A stretch of DNA of 49,835 nucleotides from Candidatus Dormiibacterota bacterium (lineage in GTDB: Bacteria > Chloroflexota > Dormibacteria > Aeolococcales > Aeolococcaceae), in the NCBI GenBank assembly GCA_003142035.1, contig PLOF01000055.1, positions 5,262 through 55,096 of the forward strand. The letters are read 5' to 3'. This document shows positions 47,699-49,835 of this stretch, piece by piece. Position numbers and translations under genes: made by a program. Below the pieces are notes generated by a model. It did not search any database. It was not told where the DNA came from and saw only the letters and a list, made by a program, of their open reading frames with translations. Position 1 is the first letter of the stretch; each line of letters begins with the position of its first letter.

Positions 47699-48625
47699 TC
47701 ATCCGATCCGACCGCTGACGTAGGCCCGGCTCCTGTCGTCTGCCGGGTCGTGGAAAAAGGTCCTCGCCGACGTCGCCTCGACGACGTTGCCCTTCATCAG
47801 GAAGAGGACGTTGTCGCTGATACGGCTCGCCTGGGCGAGGTTGTGAGTGACGATGAGAACGGTCATGTGCTCCGAGAGCTTCTTCATGAGCGACTCGATG
47901 TGATCGGTGGTGTCCGGGTCGAGCGCCGAGGTGGGCTCGTCGAGCAGGAGCACATCCGGGGAGAGGGCCAGCGTTCGGGCCAGGCAGAGCAGCTGCTGCT
48001 GGCCCCCGGAGAGGCCAAACGGCGAGCCGTGCAGGCGGTTGCTGACCGCGTCCCAGAGGCCGACCATGGTGAGGTTTTCGCGGACCAGCTCCCGCACGTT
48101 GCCGCGGTCGGCCAGCCCGTGCGCCCGTGGAGCGAGCCCCACGTTCTCGACGATGCTGCGCGGGAAGGGGTTGGGGCGCTGGAATAGCATCCCCACCCGG
48201 CGGCGCACCTCGCGAACGTTGACGTCCGGGCCGTAGATGTCCACCCCTTCGACGACCACCGATCCGCTCACCCGCATACCGGTGACGTGATCGTGCATCC
48301 GGTTGATGGAGCGCAGCAGGGTGGTCTTGCCGCAGCCGGTGGGGCCGACGATGGCAGTGACCTTGTTGGGCTCGAAAAGGGTGCTGATGCCGTCGATGAG
48401 GGGGGTGCCGCGAAACTTGACGGTCAGACCCTCGATCGCGACGCCCGCCGAGACTTCCTCTTTGGTGGCGACGTTGGTCCCTGCTAGCTGCATGGAATCG
48501 GTAACCACGGATCGAGAGTAGGAACTTGGGGATTGTGGCCGGGTTGCATCCGGATTAAGAACCGGTGAAGGGCTCGGCTCCGCATCTCCGGGGTCGGCCG
48601 CGGCCGGCGCCTTCTCGGTGTTCAT
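47699..48625 (-). CDS. pstB: Phosphate ABC transporter ATPase PstB
   Basis: PstB powers phosphate import. The protein, 308 residues from ATG 48625, has Walker A GPTGCGKTT (Lys100), RRVGMLFQRPNPFPRSI with the Q-loop, the ABC signature LSGGQQQLLCLARTLA, Walker B VLLLDEPTSALDP and the switch His in VTHNLAQA. The signature has Leu for the usual Arg after QQQ. The first 44 residues are low-complexity and not part of the fold. ATG at 48493 would give a family-length 264-residue protein, but ATG 48625 overlaps the phoR stop (ATGA), so both starts are possible. Confidence 0.93.
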   Translation of the reverse strand: MNTEKAPAAADPGDAEPSPSPVLNPDATRPQSPSSYSRSVVTDSMQLAGTNVATKEEVSAGVAIEGLTVKFRGTPLIDGISTLFEPNKVTAIVGPTGCGKTTLLRSINRMHDHVTGMRVSGSVVVEGVDIYGPDVNVREVRRRVGMLFQRPNPFPRSIVENVGLAPRAHGLADRGNVRELVRENLTMVGLWDAVSNRLHGSPFGLSGGQQQLLCLARTLALSPDVLLLDEPTSALDPDTTDHIESLMKKLSEHMTVLIVTHNLAQASRISDNVLFLMKGNVVEATSARTFFHDPADDRSRAYVSGRIG

Positions 48626-49797
48626 CCGGGCTCCACCTCGGCGGCTTGGCGGGGGGCGGCGGGCAGCTCGACGATGAAGGTGGCCCCCCGGCGCGGCTCG
48701 GACACCACACGGATCGAGCCGCCGTGGGCCTCCACCACGTGGCGGGCGATGGCCAGCCCGAGCCCCGATCCCTCACCGTCTCGCTGGCGTGAGCTGTCGG
48801 CCTTCCAGAAGCGTTCAAAGATCCGCGGAAGGTCCTCGGGACGGATGCCAATCCCGGTGTCGCGCACCACCAGCTCGACGCGGCTCTGCTCGAGAAGAGG
48901 CCGGGCGCTGACCGTGATCCGGCCCTCCGGCGGGGTGAACTTGATGGCGTTGTGAACCAGGTTGCGCAGCACCTGACCGAGCCGGCGCGAGTCACCGAGA
49001 AGTGGAGGCGTGGTGGGGTCCACATCGACCGCGACCTCGATCAACCGCTCCTCGGCGAGTGGCAGCAGCCGATCGACGGTGCGGATCAGCTCGACCACCG
49101 GCACCGGCTCCATCTTCATGGTCTGGCGCCCCGACTCGATGGTGCTCAGCTCCAGCAGCTCCTCGACCATCTGCGCCATGTGTCCGATCTCCAGCGCGAT
49201 GCGGTGGACGAAGCCGGCGGCGATCTCGGGCTGCCCGAGCGCGCCCTTCTGAAGGGTCTCCACCAGCAGCCGGATCGCGGTGATCGGAGTGCGCAGCTCG
49301 TGGGAGACGTTGGTGACAAAGTCGCGGCGCACCCGTTCCAGGCGGCGCAGCCGGGTCTCGTCGCGCACCAGCACGATCACCGCGATGGTCTGGCTCTGGA
49401 CCGGGAAGGCGCGCACCATGATCACCTCGCGGGCGCTCGCGATCTCGCGCTCCACCGCCGCCTCCGCATCAAGGCAGGCGGTGATCACGCGCAGCAGGCG
49501 GAAGTCCGCGCCCAGCTCGGCGAGCGTGTGCCCCTCGCCTTCGCCGGAGAGATCGAGGAGACGGCAGGCCTCCTGAGTCGCCAGCAGGATCCGTCCGCTC
49601 TTGTCCACGGCGATCAGCCCATGGCCTCCCTCGAGCTGCTCACCGACCGACCGCAGCAGGGTGAGCATCTGGCGTGCCGACGGAGATGCCGTGGTGCGTT
49701 TCCCGGGAGTCGTCCCGGTGCGGGGACGGACGTGATCGGTGGCCAAGTGATGAGATGTTATCCATCTCCGACGGTGCCGGTGCCGGCGGCGGCACAT
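48622..49797 (-). CDS. phoR: Soluble PhoR-type sensor histidine kinase
   Basis: This is a phosphate-response kinase of 391 residues. A PAS-like domain (about residues 45-150: GLIAVDKSGRILLATQEACRLLDL) is followed by HisKA with His166 in FVTNVSHELRTP and HATPase_c with LVHNAIKFTP (N box), DTGIGI (G1) and GSGLGLAIA (G2). No transmembrane segment is present, so the protein is cytoplasmic and probably senses phosphate through PstB/PhoU contact. The start is uncertain: the first 17 residues are Arg/His rich and look non-coding. TTG at 49746 with a TAACAT 8 bases upstream, or Met44, may be the real start. The response regulator gene is expected just beyond the window end. Confidence 0.88.
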   Translation of the reverse strand: MCRRRHRHRRRWITSHHLATDHVRPRTGTTPGKRTTASPSARQMLTLLRSVGEQLEGGHGLIAVDKSGRILLATQEACRLLDLSGEGEGHTLAELGADFRLLRVITACLDAEAAVEREIASAREVIMVRAFPVQSQTIAVIVLVRDETRLRRLERVRRDFVTNVSHELRTPITAIRLLVETLQKGALGQPEIAAGFVHRIALEIGHMAQMVEELLELSTIESGRQTMKMEPVPVVELIRTVDRLLPLAEERLIEVAVDVDPTTPPLLGDSRRLGQVLRNLVHNAIKFTPPEGRITVSARPLLEQSRVELVVRDTGIGIRPEDLPRIFERFWKADSSRQRDGEGSGLGLAIARHVVEAHGGSIRVVSEPRRGATFIVELPAAPRQAAEVEPG

Positions 49798-49835
49798 CGT
49801 AGCCGGGCGTTAGTGATCCGACAATCGTCGCTTAA
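49798..49835. other. Window end, upstream of phoR
   Basis: Only 38 bases are available. TACGAT (minus strand, near 49801) resembles a -10 but overlaps the annotated ATG. Whether a phoB/phoP gene ends here cannot be seen. Confidence 0.2.

Noticed and set aside
1-49835. CRISPR arrays, insertion sequences, rRNA genes, toxin-antitoxin pairs or prophage genes.
   Set aside because: No direct-repeat arrays, transposase motifs, long inverted repeats or other signatures were seen in the window.

Overview
This window is a gene-dense, very GC-rich bacterial chromosome segment made almost entirely of housekeeping genes. Codons end heavily in G or C, stop/start overlaps such as ATGA and GTGA are frequent, and there are no insertion sequences, phage genes or CRISPR arrays. 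Nothing points to an outer membrane. A TlyA methyltransferase, an Asp23-family protein, lipoprotein-type PstS and a FtsA/PilM-like ATPase beside a baseplate-J-like membrane protein fit a monoderm lineage of the Chloroflexota/Dormibacterota type. That placement is inference from gene content and order; no rRNA or marker tree is available here.

Layout. 1-9566: 3' end of alaS, an actin-like ATPase gene and a membrane-anchored proline-rich partner, ruvX, mltG, aroE, a prepilin peptidase, a PH-domain membrane protein and a GT-C type glycosyltransferase. 9758-14312: aroC, a fused aroK-aroB, aroQ, efp, an Asp23-family gene and nusB. 14507-19644: xseA, xseB, tlyA, nadK and recN, all overlapping by 1-4 bases. 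19742-33280: scpA, scpB, rluB, cmk, plsC, a DnaQ-DinG fusion, NAD synthetase split into two overlapping genes, rsmI, metG, tatD, ksgA and an MFS exporter. 33281-34629: a sparse stretch with two small zinc-finger genes and tRNA-Val(GAC). 34630-42246: thrS without a TGS domain, a divergent second TlyA-like gene, the infC-rpmI-rplT operon behind a structured leader, pheS and pheT. 42286-49797: phoU on the plus strand, convergent with a minus-strand block phoR-pstB-pstS-pstC-pstA followed by a beta-helix lipoprotein gene.

How the genes work together. aroE, aroC, aroKB and aroQ supply steps 2 to 5 and 7 of the shikimate pathway. xseAB, recN, dinG and scpAB serve DNA repair and chromosome segregation. 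metG, thrS, pheST, infC, rpmI, rplT, efp, rluB, rsmI, ksgA and tlyA serve translation and rRNA modification. The Pst/PhoR/PhoU set senses and imports phosphate.

The most unusual signals are regulatory or concern start codons. infC appears to start with AUC, and its leader contains mutually exclusive pairings that end in an intrinsic terminator. rsmI appears to start with CTG behind an ideal Shine-Dalgarno sequence. Several transcription units seem to make leaderless mRNAs. The best candidate for a poorly described system is the actin-like ATPase plus proline-rich membrane protein pair at 786-4206, which lies upstream of a cell-wall lytic transglycosylase and a prepilin peptidase.
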